Shown one piece after another: positions 54,280-64,000 of a stretch of DNA of 64,000 nt. Every line of letters begins with the position of its first letter. Within the stretch, counting starts at the first letter, position 1. The position numbers were made by a program, and so were the translations under genes. The stretch lies in contig NC_052358.1 of assembly GCF_009727055.1 (NCBI RefSeq), positions 48,734,043 to 48,798,042 of the forward strand, given 5' to 3'. The stretch is from Benincasa hispida. Its lineage: Eukaryota; Streptophyta; Magnoliopsida; Cucurbitales; Cucurbitaceae. The notes under the pieces are model-generated. The model was not told where the DNA came from, ran no database searches, and saw only the letters and a program-made list of their open reading frames with translations.

Positions 54280-55225
54280 CTTTCAATTTATCCATAAAAT
54301 AAGTTATCAACATACAAATTTGTCTATCATAAAAGTAGGTTATAGTATTTCTATCCACGTTCTTTTAAGTTTTGATTTTTATTTTTATTATGACATGTTA
54401 GACCGAGCTTATAATAATCAAATAGACTTCTGAACGTCATCAAATCATGATTTCTTTTCCCCAAAGGTAATCAAATTATGAAATTATATTTATAGTACAT
54501 AGTTGTATAATAAATATTTGAAATTACTTGAAAGTAAATGGCTTGATAGAGAGACATTGGAAATTGTTGTTGGTTTGCATTGACAAAAAAAAAAAAGGCA
54601 CGTTGCGGATTTCATATGGTGAGGCAATAAGATCTAATAAATAAATAAGATTGCAATCCAATTTAAATATTCATAAAAAATCAAATTCTAAAGCTAAACG
54701 ACAACCAATGCCTTTTTCTTGCATGCTATGTTGGCCGACCTATGAGCCTTAAGTACCAATTATCAATCAATTAATTAATTAATCACAAAAGGTATTTGAA
54801 TATCATAAGTGGACTTTGATTCTTTTTGACGAAGCCTTTGAGGAAACAAAAAGAAGAAATTCCTTTCTATATTGATGCAAGATCCTGACCATAAGTTTGA
54901 TATGAGATCAGATCACATGACCTATTATGAAATTGACGAATAAAGGTGTGAAATGTAAATAGTAAAGATCGATATAAAAATTTGTATGGTTCATTAATAA
55001 TGTGTTAACTATGTCCACGAGCAAATAGAAAGATCAACTTATCATTAAAGATAAACATCAGATATACAAATTGTTTAAGTGATAACATAAATACATATTG
55101 AATAACACTCACTTGTCAACTTAAATGTAGTTTAATTAGTTACGTCACTATACATTTTTTTAAAAGTCAAATGTTCAAATCTTGATTGTTTTTGTATAAT
55201 TGAAGAAAATTAGTCAAATTTGAAG
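54280..55225. other. AT-rich stretch without a gene
   Basis: One short open frame (54218-54433) has no recognisable similarity. Nothing else structured was seen. Confidence 0.55.
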
Positions 55226-55227
55226 GT

Positions 55228-55520
55228 TCCATTTGATAACTAGTTGATTTTTTGTTTTTAATTTTTAAAAATTAAGCTTATAAACATTTCTTCTACTTTT
55301 AAATTTTCTTGCTTTCTTATCCACGTTCTACTAATGTTTTAGAAAAACAAGGCAAGCTTTGAGAATTAAAAAAAAAAAAAAATGTAGTTTTTATTTTTAG
55401 AATTTAGTTAAGAATTCAAATCTATTACTTAAAAAGATGAAAATCATGGTAAGAAATTGGAAGTGGATTTTTTAGAAACCAAAAAATAAAAATTAAAGTA
55501 TTGTTTCATAACTATTTAAT
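55228..55520. mobile_element. Foldback element (MITE-like)
   Basis: Starts ccatttgataactagttgatttttt and ends with aaaaaccaaa...gtattgttt(c)ataactattt words that resemble its inverse. Ends with the pattern ttgataac-att belong to a common Mutator-type MITE group. The arms are short and diverged. Confidence 0.45.
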
Positions 55521-55688
55521 TTTTACTTTTTATTTTTTGAAAATGGATTTGTTTCGTATCTAATTGAATTTTATGTTTTTTCATTCTAAAAATGCTTTTA
55601 AAAGGGTAAAGAAATTTCAAAAAAAATAATAATAATAAAAAAAAAACACAAAGGTTTTTGTTTTTAAAAAACACGTAATTGTTGAAAA

Positions 55689-55770
55689 TGTCTTGTGGTC
55701 TAGTGGTCAGGATAGGAGCCTATCATCTTGGATGTTCTTGAGTTTGAATATTCTTGACTTATTTTCTATC
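55689..55770 (+). repeat. tRNA-derived SINE-like head
   Basis: gtggtctagtggtcaggat matches the box A region of a tRNA-derived promoter and gagtttgaatat approximates box B about 45 bp later. A poly-T stretch follows. No intact tRNA fold is possible. Confidence 0.45.
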
Positions 55771-56221
55771 TTTTTTTCAATTATAACAAAGATTTTCACT
55801 TTTAATATGAAATTGAATAAAAAAAACAATATCAAAATATATTTTTTTTATTTTACCCTTTAATTTTATATCAATTCTCATTTTCCATTGTAACGAGAAT
55901 ATTTTAAAGTTTCTTCAAATTATTTTAACATTCAAAATTAAAATGGAAGGATATGTCTTTTTTCAAAAGATGTGATTATTTGAATTGCTACAGTTTATAA
56001 ATATGTGGTTTTCTTATTAATTTAAAAACAAACAAAAGCATAAAAAATTGTTACATTAATTCTCATATACAATTACTCACACACGGTAGTATTTGTTGAG
56101 TTATGTGATTGAAGTGTTGAATTCAGATATTAATAATTCATTCGATCTTAGGAGATGATTGTTCATGACACACATTGAACACTATAGAATGAACAAATTT
56201 GTCCTAAGAAAATAACATAAA

Positions 56222-56460
56222 TGCATGGTGTGGTCTAGCGATTAGTTCAATTGACTTTCATATTTGAAGTTCTGGGTTCAAATATCTTAAATAATATATA
56301 TCATCTAGGATTTGAACCCAAGACTTCAAACATAATAGATAATTTAACTAATAAATATACATTTTATTCTAGTTACTTGAAAAATGAAAATTATTTTACA
56401 TAATAGACCATTTAACTAATCACTAGACTATAATGCACATTTTATTCTAGTTACGTGAAA
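56222..56460. repeat. Inverted pair of SINE-like tRNA-derived copies
   Basis: A forward copy (gtggtctagcgattagttc, then tgggttcaaatat at 56273-56285) is followed by inverted copies with gatttgaacccaagacttc (about 56312) and taatcactagactataatgc (about 56415). attttattctagttac(t/g)tgaaaaatgaaaa is duplicated at 56370 and 56440. Confidence 0.55.
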
Positions 56461-56699
56461 AATGAAAACAATTTTTCGATATTTCTCAAAGAGGGTGAGA
56501 AGAAGACCCTTGCTTTTGAGATTCAAGAAATTTCTCAATATTCAAGTAATTCTGAGATCGACAAAGTGACTGAGAAGAGAGTCGACAAAGTGACTGAGAG
56601 TGATTGACTCTATTGGGCCAGTCAATTGCTTTTTTCATTGATTATTCATTAATTGATATAATAAATGGTGGAAAACAGACAAATAGAAAAACAAATAAA

Positions 56700-58497
56700 T
56701 TATAAGACTACCCTTAATATTCTCCTTCAAGATGGCGAGTGAATATCAACCACACCCATCTTAGATAATAAGGGAACAAAAACTTTGAATGAAAGAGCTT
56801 TGGTAAAAATGACTGAAAATTGTTGATTGTACAGGAAGAAGATTCACAATTCCTTTAACAATCTTTTATCAAACAAAATGGAAATCTAACTCAGTTTCGT
56901 TCTTTCATGAAACATATGATTAGTAACAATATGAAGAGCAACATGATTATCACAAAAAATGAGAGTAGAAGAAGTTAAAGGGGCTTGTAACTTAGTAAGT
57001 AATTGTGAGATCCAAACATTTTCACAAATAGTAGCAGTAAGAGCTCTGTATTCAGTTTCAGTTCATGATCTAGAGACAATCGTCTGTTTCTTAGCCTTCC
57101 AAGAGGTAAGGGAATGACCCAGGAACATACAAAGTCCTATTATGGACTTACAAGAATCCACACAAGACGCACAATCAGAATCTAAGTAAGGCTTAAGTTG
57201 AAAATCAGTACAAGGACGAAGAAGAATCTCCTAACTTAGAGAACCCTTCAAATATCGAAGAAGATGATGGGCAACGTCAAGATGACATTGACGAGGCTGA
57301 GAAACATATTGACTAAGCTTATGAACTGCAAATACAATATCAGGTATGAAGATAGCGAGATATAAAAGCTTGTCATTCAAACAACAATAACCAATTGGAT
57401 CTTGTAACAAAGGACCATCACCAAGAGACAAGTGCAAATTAGGATTTATGAGACAATTTAAAGGTTTACAAACCAACAATCCAGTATTTTCAAGTAATTG
57501 TAGGATATAATGATGTTGAGAAAGGAATATACCATGAGATGAACGAGCAAGTTCAAGACCGAAGAAGTATTGGAGATCTCCAAGATCTTCCAGCTTGAAA
57601 ACGTCATTAAAAAAGGGTGTTAATAATCTCAATTGAGGCACCGATTAGAATGAAACATCAATGTAAATAAGTAAAGCAACAAAGGTAGAACCAGATCCTC
57701 TAAAAAAGAGTGAATACTCAGACTTTGGATGTTTGAAACTGAGTAAAAGTAAGGCATGAGAAAACTTATCAAACAACTGTTGTAAAGCCTATTTGAGTCC
57801 ATAGATAGACTTATGTAAATGGAAAAGTAAATGTTCCCCCTTAGGTGCAACAATGTTATACTCGTAACCAAAAGGCAAATCCATTAGACTTCCTCTAAGA
57901 GGTCACCATGAAAAAAAGCATTATTCACATTAAGGTGAACTAAGGGCCATTTATAGGAAACTACAAGAGTAAGTAGGATTTTCACACTGACCATCTTAGC
58001 AACCGGTGAAAAAGTCTTCATATAGTCAAGGCCTTCCTGTTGAGTATTTGGCAATTAATCGAGCTTTGTAATATTCAACTGTGTCATCAAAATTATGCTT
58101 GGCCTTATAAATCTACTTGCATAGAGTGTTGTCCAGACATAAGAGGAACAATAGACCACGTGTGATTAGACTCCATAGCAGCTAACTCATGTTTCATAGT
58201 CTATTGTCAATGTGCAAATTTGACAGCTTAATGAAATTTGAGGTTCATAAGAGGCAAAAAGTTGTAAAAGAAAACCTCGATAAGTATCAGAAAAGTGATT
58301 ATAAGACAAGTAATTCTATAAAGGATATTTGGTAGAATCGGTTTCATTCAAAGCTATTTTATCTTGGAAGACTAATAAATTGCAATGACAATCCCTCAAG
58401 TAAGATGGAGGTTTTGAAATTCCAGAAAACTTTCTAACCCAGTATCCTGTTTTGTGACTGAATCTTTAGCAGAAGATTCAAAAAGAGACATTTCAAA
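56700..58497 (-). pseudogene. Copia reverse transcriptase and RNase H remnant
   Basis: On the minus strand, in order: VNNAFFHGDLLEEV (near 57900), IYGLK, ALLIYIDVSF where the catalytic YVDD is expected (the second Asp is Val), then the open stretch 57641-57231 with KLEDLGDLQYFFGLELAR and HKLSQYVSQPRQCHLDVAHH, and the RNase H part SWKAKKQTIVSRS and FHERTK. Stops and shifts are frequent. Gag and integrase are not visible. A purine tract near 56730 (gaaggagaatatt on the minus strand) and the sequence below it suggest a decayed LTR at 56470-56720. Confidence 0.85.
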
Positions 58498-60068
58498 TGT
58501 TAGGGTTGGTGCCCTAAATCTCGTGGTTCTCGTAGTTTGTAAATTTTATATATGAATTATTTATTTAATAAAACAAGGTGTTATTTTATTCGACATTTAG
58601 ATTTCATTAACTTAGTCCAATGAATTAAGATCAAAAGTTATTTTATTTAACTTAAACATGTATGTGATTGACATGCAAGTGGATCATATTTAAGTAATAA
58701 TCTAAATGGTCTGTAGAATATGGATAAGGTTGGATATCTTATCTTAGTGACACTACGGATACGAATCACTTTATAATTGTTACAAGAGTTGTAAAGTGTT
58801 ACAAACGATCTGATCATAATCATGCATGTGGAGACATCTGAGTAGGGCTATCTTATACAGAGAATTTGTATAAGAACGAACCGTGAAATGATTAGTCTCT
58901 CTTTATAACATTGTTAATTGAAGAGATTAATATTTCATAGAATGATCATAGGTGACTCAATCTGAATCCTGAATGAGTTATGAATTCCTATTTTTTAGGG
59001 CGATCTTTTGATTTGTATAGCAGGGAGGGTCAGATTTGCTAACTCAATAATTCTACCATTTTTGGGATTTGTTCAAATAGGGAGTTGGGAATATAGCTAT
59101 ACAAAATGGAATTTACTCCTTTCCGTCTTTAGGGTAAGTGAATGAATTACTCCCCTAAAGGCTAACTTCAAGTCTTGAACATTGAGGTCTCACCCTTTCA
59201 CTGGTCCGAGAAGGTTTAATTTATAGTTGGACTATAAACTGTTTGTTCATTGAGGGTTTAGTAGTACTTAAGAAGTTAGATATAACTACAGAGGTAAAAT
59301 GCTAGTTTGACCTAGTTGTAGTTACGAACGATTCATGAAGGGTCTACTTACAGTTGATTGGTTATATCCATAGACACAGAAATATATCTACAGTGCGAAT
59401 AGTGTAGCCGTGGGTCTTTGGTGGAGTAATGAAAGTCTACGTGATCGTGTAGTAAACATCCATGCGTCGAGTATCATATACTGCACAATCGTGTAGCTAA
59501 TGACTATATGATGAGCATGATAGTCTATACGATCGTTTAGCATGCAAGGATGCATCGAGTATCATATACCGCACGATCGTCCACCAAGCGAGCGCCTAAG
59601 TGATCATGCAGCATAACAAAATCTATACGATCGTTTGAGTTAGTGAATTTTTTAGTGTCAAATTCTCATCAAACTCAAAGTTGCATATTTTGCATGATAT
59701 GGCCTATAAAAAGAAGAGTTTTGTGAATATTAGCTTTCTTAGCCAAGTGTACTTTTATGAGTTTTTTTTTTTTTTAAATCTCAACATATTTTCTCTCACA
59801 AATATTTAACATTTTCCTCTCCAAATTAGTCACTCACAGGATCCCACCATCTTTTCTAAGGCCAGAGAATAGTCGGGAAGAATCTTCTGATGGTCTACGA
59901 ATCATTCGTGAGAAGGTTCGAGGTGATTTGGAGAAGTTTTGAGACTACAAAGGTTGTATATCTTCTTTCCCTTTGTTCTTAATTTAATTACATGTTTATT
60001 CTTTGAAATTAACCTAATTAGAGTACTTTAGATTTGTTATTTCTTCTGCTGCGCATGTATTCATTCCA
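58498..60068 (+). mobile_element. Copia-type solo LTR
   Basis: Starts TGTTAGGGTTGGTGCCC and ends CTGCGCATGTATTCATTCCA, giving TG..CA and 1571 bp. Flanking 5-mers are TCAAA (58493-58497) and TCATA (60069-60073), one mismatch. It belongs to the family of the LTRs at 25043-26883 and 46968-49128. It carries a GATCG-rich stretch at 59430-59640 (cgatcgtttag, cgatcgtgtag). It separates a copia remnant from a MULE remnant. Confidence 0.8.
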
Positions 60069-60073
60069 TCATA

Positions 60074-61052
60074 AATGAGAATGTGATGATAGAAGAGGAA
60101 AAGGCTGATGATAGAAGAGGAAAACAACTAACCCCGGTTGTTTTAGGGAGTAATCCTTCTGTTCCGAGAATAGCCAATCCAAGTTGTTTTAGAAAGTGGT
60201 TCTTCTGCTGTGAATGAAGAACAACCAACTCTAATTCTGTCAATGATTTTGGCTATTTTGTTGGGAGTGTGCCTCATCAAAATCTCCACAATGTACTATC
60301 TAGTAGTAACGACAGAACGAGGGACTTAATCATACAACCACTGTCTTCTATAGGGTTGGTGGATACCGTTGAAGTAGATCAAATTTTCTTCAGCAAGAAT
60401 GAAGTGAAAACGAGGTCAGGAATGTTAGCCATTAAGAACAACTTTGAGTTGCAGGTTAAAAAATCGAACAAAAAATTGTATAGTTTTCGATGTATACACC
60501 CCACTTGTAAGTGGGTCGTTCAAGCAATTAAAAATGAATGGATGTGATATTTTCAAGAACACAACATGCATGTTCAATCACACATGCTCGATTGAAGTAT
60601 TGAATCATGACCACAGGCAAGTCAGCACATTCGTTATTGGTCATTTAATCAAGGACCAGTTCGACGTTGGTCTGGGGGACAAACTGCACCATATTATTGA
60701 GGATATGCGACATCAGTACGGTGTCAATATTAGTTATGACAAGGCATGGCGTGCGAGAGAAATTTCTTTTTCTCTTGTAAGGGGGATGCCAGAGGAATCA
60801 TATGTCGTCTTGCATGAATATGGTGGGGCTTTAAAGAAAGAAAATTCTGGAATTGTATTTGAGATCAAGCTTGAAGAATTACAATATTTCAAATACATGT
60901 TTAGGATACCGTCTACTAGAGAACATGTCACATTAAATAAATGTGGACAATGTGGCCAACCGAGACATAATAGACAAAAGTGCAACAAACCACTTGATAC
61001 ATCCAAACGCAACAAACAGGTAAGGACTGAGACTCAGGGGACCCAGACATAA
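60074..61052 (+). pseudogene. MULE transposase with the catalytic domain deleted
   Basis: The N-terminal DNA-binding part reads GMLAIKNNFELQVKKSNKK, SFRCIHPTCKWVVQAIK, then after one frame change near 60543 TTCMFNHTCSIEVLNHDHRQ, ISYDKAWRAREISFSLVRG and ELQYFKYMF. At that point the DDE core and SWIM finger should follow, but the frame continues directly into a zinc knuckle CGQCGQPRHNRQKC and ends at 61052. The missing part is about 400 residues in full-length relatives. The left side has a short tandem duplication (aggctgatgatagaagagga). Confidence 0.85.
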
Positions 61053-61154
61053 TCGATGTCAAATAATGTATAGAATATGCTGACCTGGAATTTTTATCAC
61101 TCTACATTTTGTTCATTCTATAAAGTGAAGTAAGTATTCTGATAAATATTTGAT

Positions 61155-61390
61155 ACTTGATCCATGTTACACGTTACTCGTTACTCGATCTATGTTACAC
61201 CTTACTCGATACACAATTACTCGATAATACTCGATAAACATTAACTAAACTTACAATACTCGATACACGATGCATGTTAAACGATACTCGATGCAAGTTA
61301 CACTATACTCGATGCATGTTACTCGATACTTAGTCCATGTTACTTAATACTCAATGTATGTTACTCGATATACGATGCATGTTAATCATA
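61155..61390. repeat. Short tandem array (tactcgat..catgttac)
   Basis: About fourteen copies of (t)actcgat(a/g)c(a)-atgtta with a spacing of about 12-24 bp. It lies 100 bp past the MULE transposase remnant, the same relation as the arrays of the other two MULEs. Confidence 0.8.
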
Positions 61391-61394
61391 CAAT

Positions 61395-61749
61395 TGTCTA
61401 ATATGAAAATATACACACAATTGTTTATAACCTTATAATATGGAAATATACAAAATTAGATAAACATAATTTGCTCATAAGAAAAATTACATTTGCTCTT
61501 ATAAAATTCACAAGTTCATACATTTACAAATAAAGTCAAAATTAACATAGAAAGACCTAATAAAAAAACTGATCGACCCCACAGCATTTGTATCGTTCTC
61601 AAACTCCATCTCTTTGTACATTGTCTCTAAAATCTCTTGAAGTACCTATTACGCAGTGATCCAGTGGCTTCAACCCTCCTCACAACTATTGGATTAGGTG
61701 ACTACCACAATCTCGTCACCAACAAGAAACCTTTTTTAGAGGATGTTAT
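61395..61749. other. Stretch without a gene
   Basis: No convincing feature. The minus strand has a short open stretch (about 61735-61570) with no family match. Confidence 0.5.
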
Positions 61750-63152
61750 TGTTGGTTTTTTGGCTCTTAATCTCAAATTAATTAATTTTAATTAATTAAT
61801 TAATCAATGTTTTGATGATAACAAACTCAATTTTTTAATTACTGAAAATCTTAGTATTTTAATATGTCCATAGCGTAGAACTCGAAACAACGATTCCAAC
61901 ACCTCTTGAATCACTCAAATCGGAGCTAAAACAAGATGATATGACCGAAACAAGTCTATAGAGAAAATATCGTGGTGAATGATATGGCATAACCAGACCA
62001 TTTGAATATAGACATGTAGCAACATATTGGTTGAATGGTGGATCATTAAGAGATTAACATATGACAAACTTTTGATTTTTGGATTGATTTAAAATAAAAA
62101 AATTGAAATTTAAAAGAAATTTAAAAGGAAAATAAATTTAATATTATTTTATGTTTGTGTCTAACGGCAAGTTTTTTTTACACATGGTATGTTTTTTTAT
62201 TTTTGGATTGACTTTTAAAAAGAATGAATTTAAAAAGAAAATGAATTAAAAGGAAAATGAATTTAATATTATTTTATGTTTGTGTCTAACGGCTAGTTTT
62301 TGACACATAATATGTTTTTTTATTTTTTGGATTAATTTTAAAAAGAAAATGAATTTAAAAAGAAAAGGAATTTAATATTTATATTTTATTTGTATCTAAT
62401 GATTAGTTTAGTTTAAAATCTCCACCATTGATTTTTTTTTTCTAAAATTCAATGGTCCAAATTAATTGTGGTTTCCAAAAAAAAAATTTCCATCTTTATA
62501 TAAACCATCTTCCTCTCCAAATTTTAAACAAACAAATTTTACATTTCATGATCCTCCAAAACTCAAAGGTTCCATTGTTGCTCTCTCTAAGTTCCCAATT
62601 TTTTATCTTATTCTTGAGTGAGTGTTATTTTATTGTAAGGATAAATTTGTTGAGTGCTTAAACTTGTAAATCCACTCTAGTGAGAGTTGTATTGTATTCT
62701 TCAAAAATTCCAACATTTATAACAGTTTGATCCTAAACCGTGGAAAGGATCGAGTTTGCTCTTAACCCGTAAAAGGAGTGATGGTGTAACAGTTGGGCTC
62801 TAATCCGTGGAAAGAGTCGGAAAGATTTTATTCAAATTCCTAAGAGGCGCTTGGGGAGTGGAGTAGGTCGAGTTTGGCTGAACCACTATAAAAATTACGG
62901 TGTCTTCTTCTCTAACTCTTTCCTTTTTATTTTTGCAATTAATTTAAGCAATTTATTGTATTTTAGTTTGTTCTTATTTATTTGCTAAAATTTAATAGAA
63001 TTAAATTATCACATTTTTGTCATCTTATTTGTTGCATAAATTGAATTTTTCTTATTATTTATAAAAAGTGTATTAATTAGTTTAATTGGGTTATTTAATT
63101 TTTTTTTTAATTAAGCCCTATTCACCCCCTCTAGGGTTGCCATATCAATCCA
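61750..63152 (+). repeat. 5' LTR of a SIRE-like copia element
   Basis: Begins TGTTGGTTTTTTGG and ends gccatatcaatcca; a primer site follows. The end phrase ttcaccccctctagggttgcc is typical of SIRE-type elements. A set of three near-copies of ttggattgact(t)ttaaaa...gtctaacgg(c/t)tagttttt occurs at about 62080-62420 (spacing roughly 115 bp). No 3' LTR is in the window. Confidence 0.75.
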
Positions 63153-63157
63153 AAAAT

Positions 63158-63170
63158 TGGTATCAGGGCA
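63158..63170 (+). other. Primer binding site (initiator tRNA-Met type)
   Basis: TGGTATCAGGGCA, one mismatch to TGGTATCAGAGC, four to five bases after the LTR end. Confidence 0.85.
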
Positions 63171-63223
63171 GGTTGCTCTTCTTGAAATATTTATTTCTTG
63201 ATAAATTTAATTGTTTTTTAGCT

Positions 63224-64000
63224 ATGGCAACTTTAGGTTGTATCCCTTTTACCGATAGTCAATCTATTACAAAGTCTCCTTTCTTTAATGGTACTAATTA
63301 TAGTTATTGGAAAAATAGAATGAGATTTTTCTTGCTTTCTATTGATTATGATTTATGGGATATTGTTGAGGAAGGTTTTAAAATTCCAACAAAAGATGTT
63401 GATGGTGTTAGCACTATAAAACCTAAGGAAGAATGGTCAATAAATGAATAGAAAGCATGCTCTTTAAATGCCAAAGCTATTAATTGCTTATTTTGTGCTT
63501 TGAATGAAGTTGAGTATAATAGAGTGTCTATTTGCAAAACCGCCAAAGAGATATGGGATAAATTAGAAATTACTCATGAAGGAACTAGTCAAGTAAAAGA
63601 AACAAAGATTGAATGTTAGTTCATCAATATGAAATGTTTAAAATTGATGAAAATGAAGCTATTTCCAATATGTTTATTAGATTTATTAACATTGTCAATG
63701 CTTTAGAAGGACTTAGGAAAAAGTACTCAAATCTTGAGAAGATAAAGAAGCTATTATGGTCTTTGCCTATACAATGGGAGCCCAAAGTCACCGCCATTCA
63801 AGAGACAAAGGATCTCAAATCTCTCTCCATTGATGAACTCATGAGCTCGTTGTTGACGCATGAGATAAAGATCAAGAAAAACATGGAGGATGAGAAGAAA
63901 AAGAAAGAAAAGAGTATAGCTTTAAAGACCATCTCTTTAGAAGTTGACTCCCAAGATGAAGAGGACCTTGATGAAGATGATGTTGCCTATCTTTCACGTA
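63224..64000 (+). pseudogene. SIRE-like copia gag, 5' part, runs off the window
   Basis: The start is MATLGCIPF, with the copia gag signature SPFFNGTNYSYWKNRMRFFL (about residue 18 on) and IWDKLEITHEGTSQVKETK. A TAG interrupts at 63449-63451 and a frame change occurs near 63615, after which HQYEMFKIDENEAISNMF, KKLLWSLPIQWEPKVTAIQ and an acidic tail (DSQDEEDLDEDDVAYL) are open to the window's end. The zinc knuckle should lie beyond 64000. Upstream ATG at 63086 lies inside the LTR and is not used. Confidence 0.85.

Noticed and set aside
55689..55770. tRNA gene
   Set aside because: Only box-A-like and box-B-like words are present; no acceptor stem or cloverleaf can be formed.

Overview
The window is eukaryotic nuclear DNA from a flowering plant, and almost all of it is transposon-derived. 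Plant-specific families are stacked on each other: Athila-type and chromovirus-type Ty3/gypsy, several Ty1/copia, Mutator-like elements (MULEs, one with a DUF1985 gene), hAT, LINE-type RNase H scraps and AT-rich foldback elements. The one convincing host gene is a plant-type double B-box gene. A short motif around 44455-44640, with tatatttgtaaatatttt next to a run of gatctatcgcgatctat-like words, resembles a repeat I associate with cucurbits, so Cucurbitaceae is my best guess, but only a guess.

Layout. 1-256 is a GC-rich flank. 257-9790 is an Athila-type element on + with a 5' LTR, PBS, decayed gag-pol, polypurine tract and a 3' LTR cut to 182 bp. 9791-11186 is the end of another gypsy-type LTR with a 64-bp minisatellite. 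11187-11953 is a copia-type LTR piece (-). 11954-15481 is the LTR and gag of a second Athila-type element (-). 15482-17882 and 20019-20330 are two halves of one chromovirus pol (-), split by an Athila-type solo LTR at 17883-20018. 23115-28262 is a MULE with about 120-bp inverted ends and a 9-bp target duplication; its DUF1985 gene is split by a complete copia-type solo LTR (25043-26883, target duplication ATAAT). 28.3-29.7 kb holds an RNase H scrap and a foldback element. 30458-35353 is a nearly complete young copia element (-) with 240-bp LTRs and target duplication ATTAT. 35.6-38.6 kb is a MULE transposase pseudogene (-) followed by a 143-bp tandem array.

40803-41417 (-) is the B-box gene, with palindromes and a foldback element just past its 3' end. 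42-46 kb is AT-rich with LINE remnants around a GC-rich TATA-bearing block. 46.97-49.13 kb is a copia-type LTR next to a hAT transposase pseudogene (-, 49.1-50.7 kb). 51.9-53 kb holds foldback elements and an assembly scar. 53.5-54.3 kb is a GAGCTC-rich degenerate repeat. 55.2-56.5 kb has foldback and tRNA-like SINE pieces. 56.7-58.5 kb is a copia pol remnant (-). 58.5-60.07 kb is another solo LTR. 60.07-61.06 kb is a MULE transposase with its catalytic domain deleted. 61.75-64.0 kb is the LTR, PBS and gag of a SIRE-like copia element that runs off the window.

There is no operon logic. The window records nested insertion and decay around one gene. I found no convincing new biological system. 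The best leads are a 16-bp word shared by a MULE's subterminal arrays and an unrelated LTR family, nonsense codons in the Athila pol that all look like C-to-T decay with no frameshifts, a non-canonical TA..TA copia element, and single-N assembly joins that duplicate sequence.
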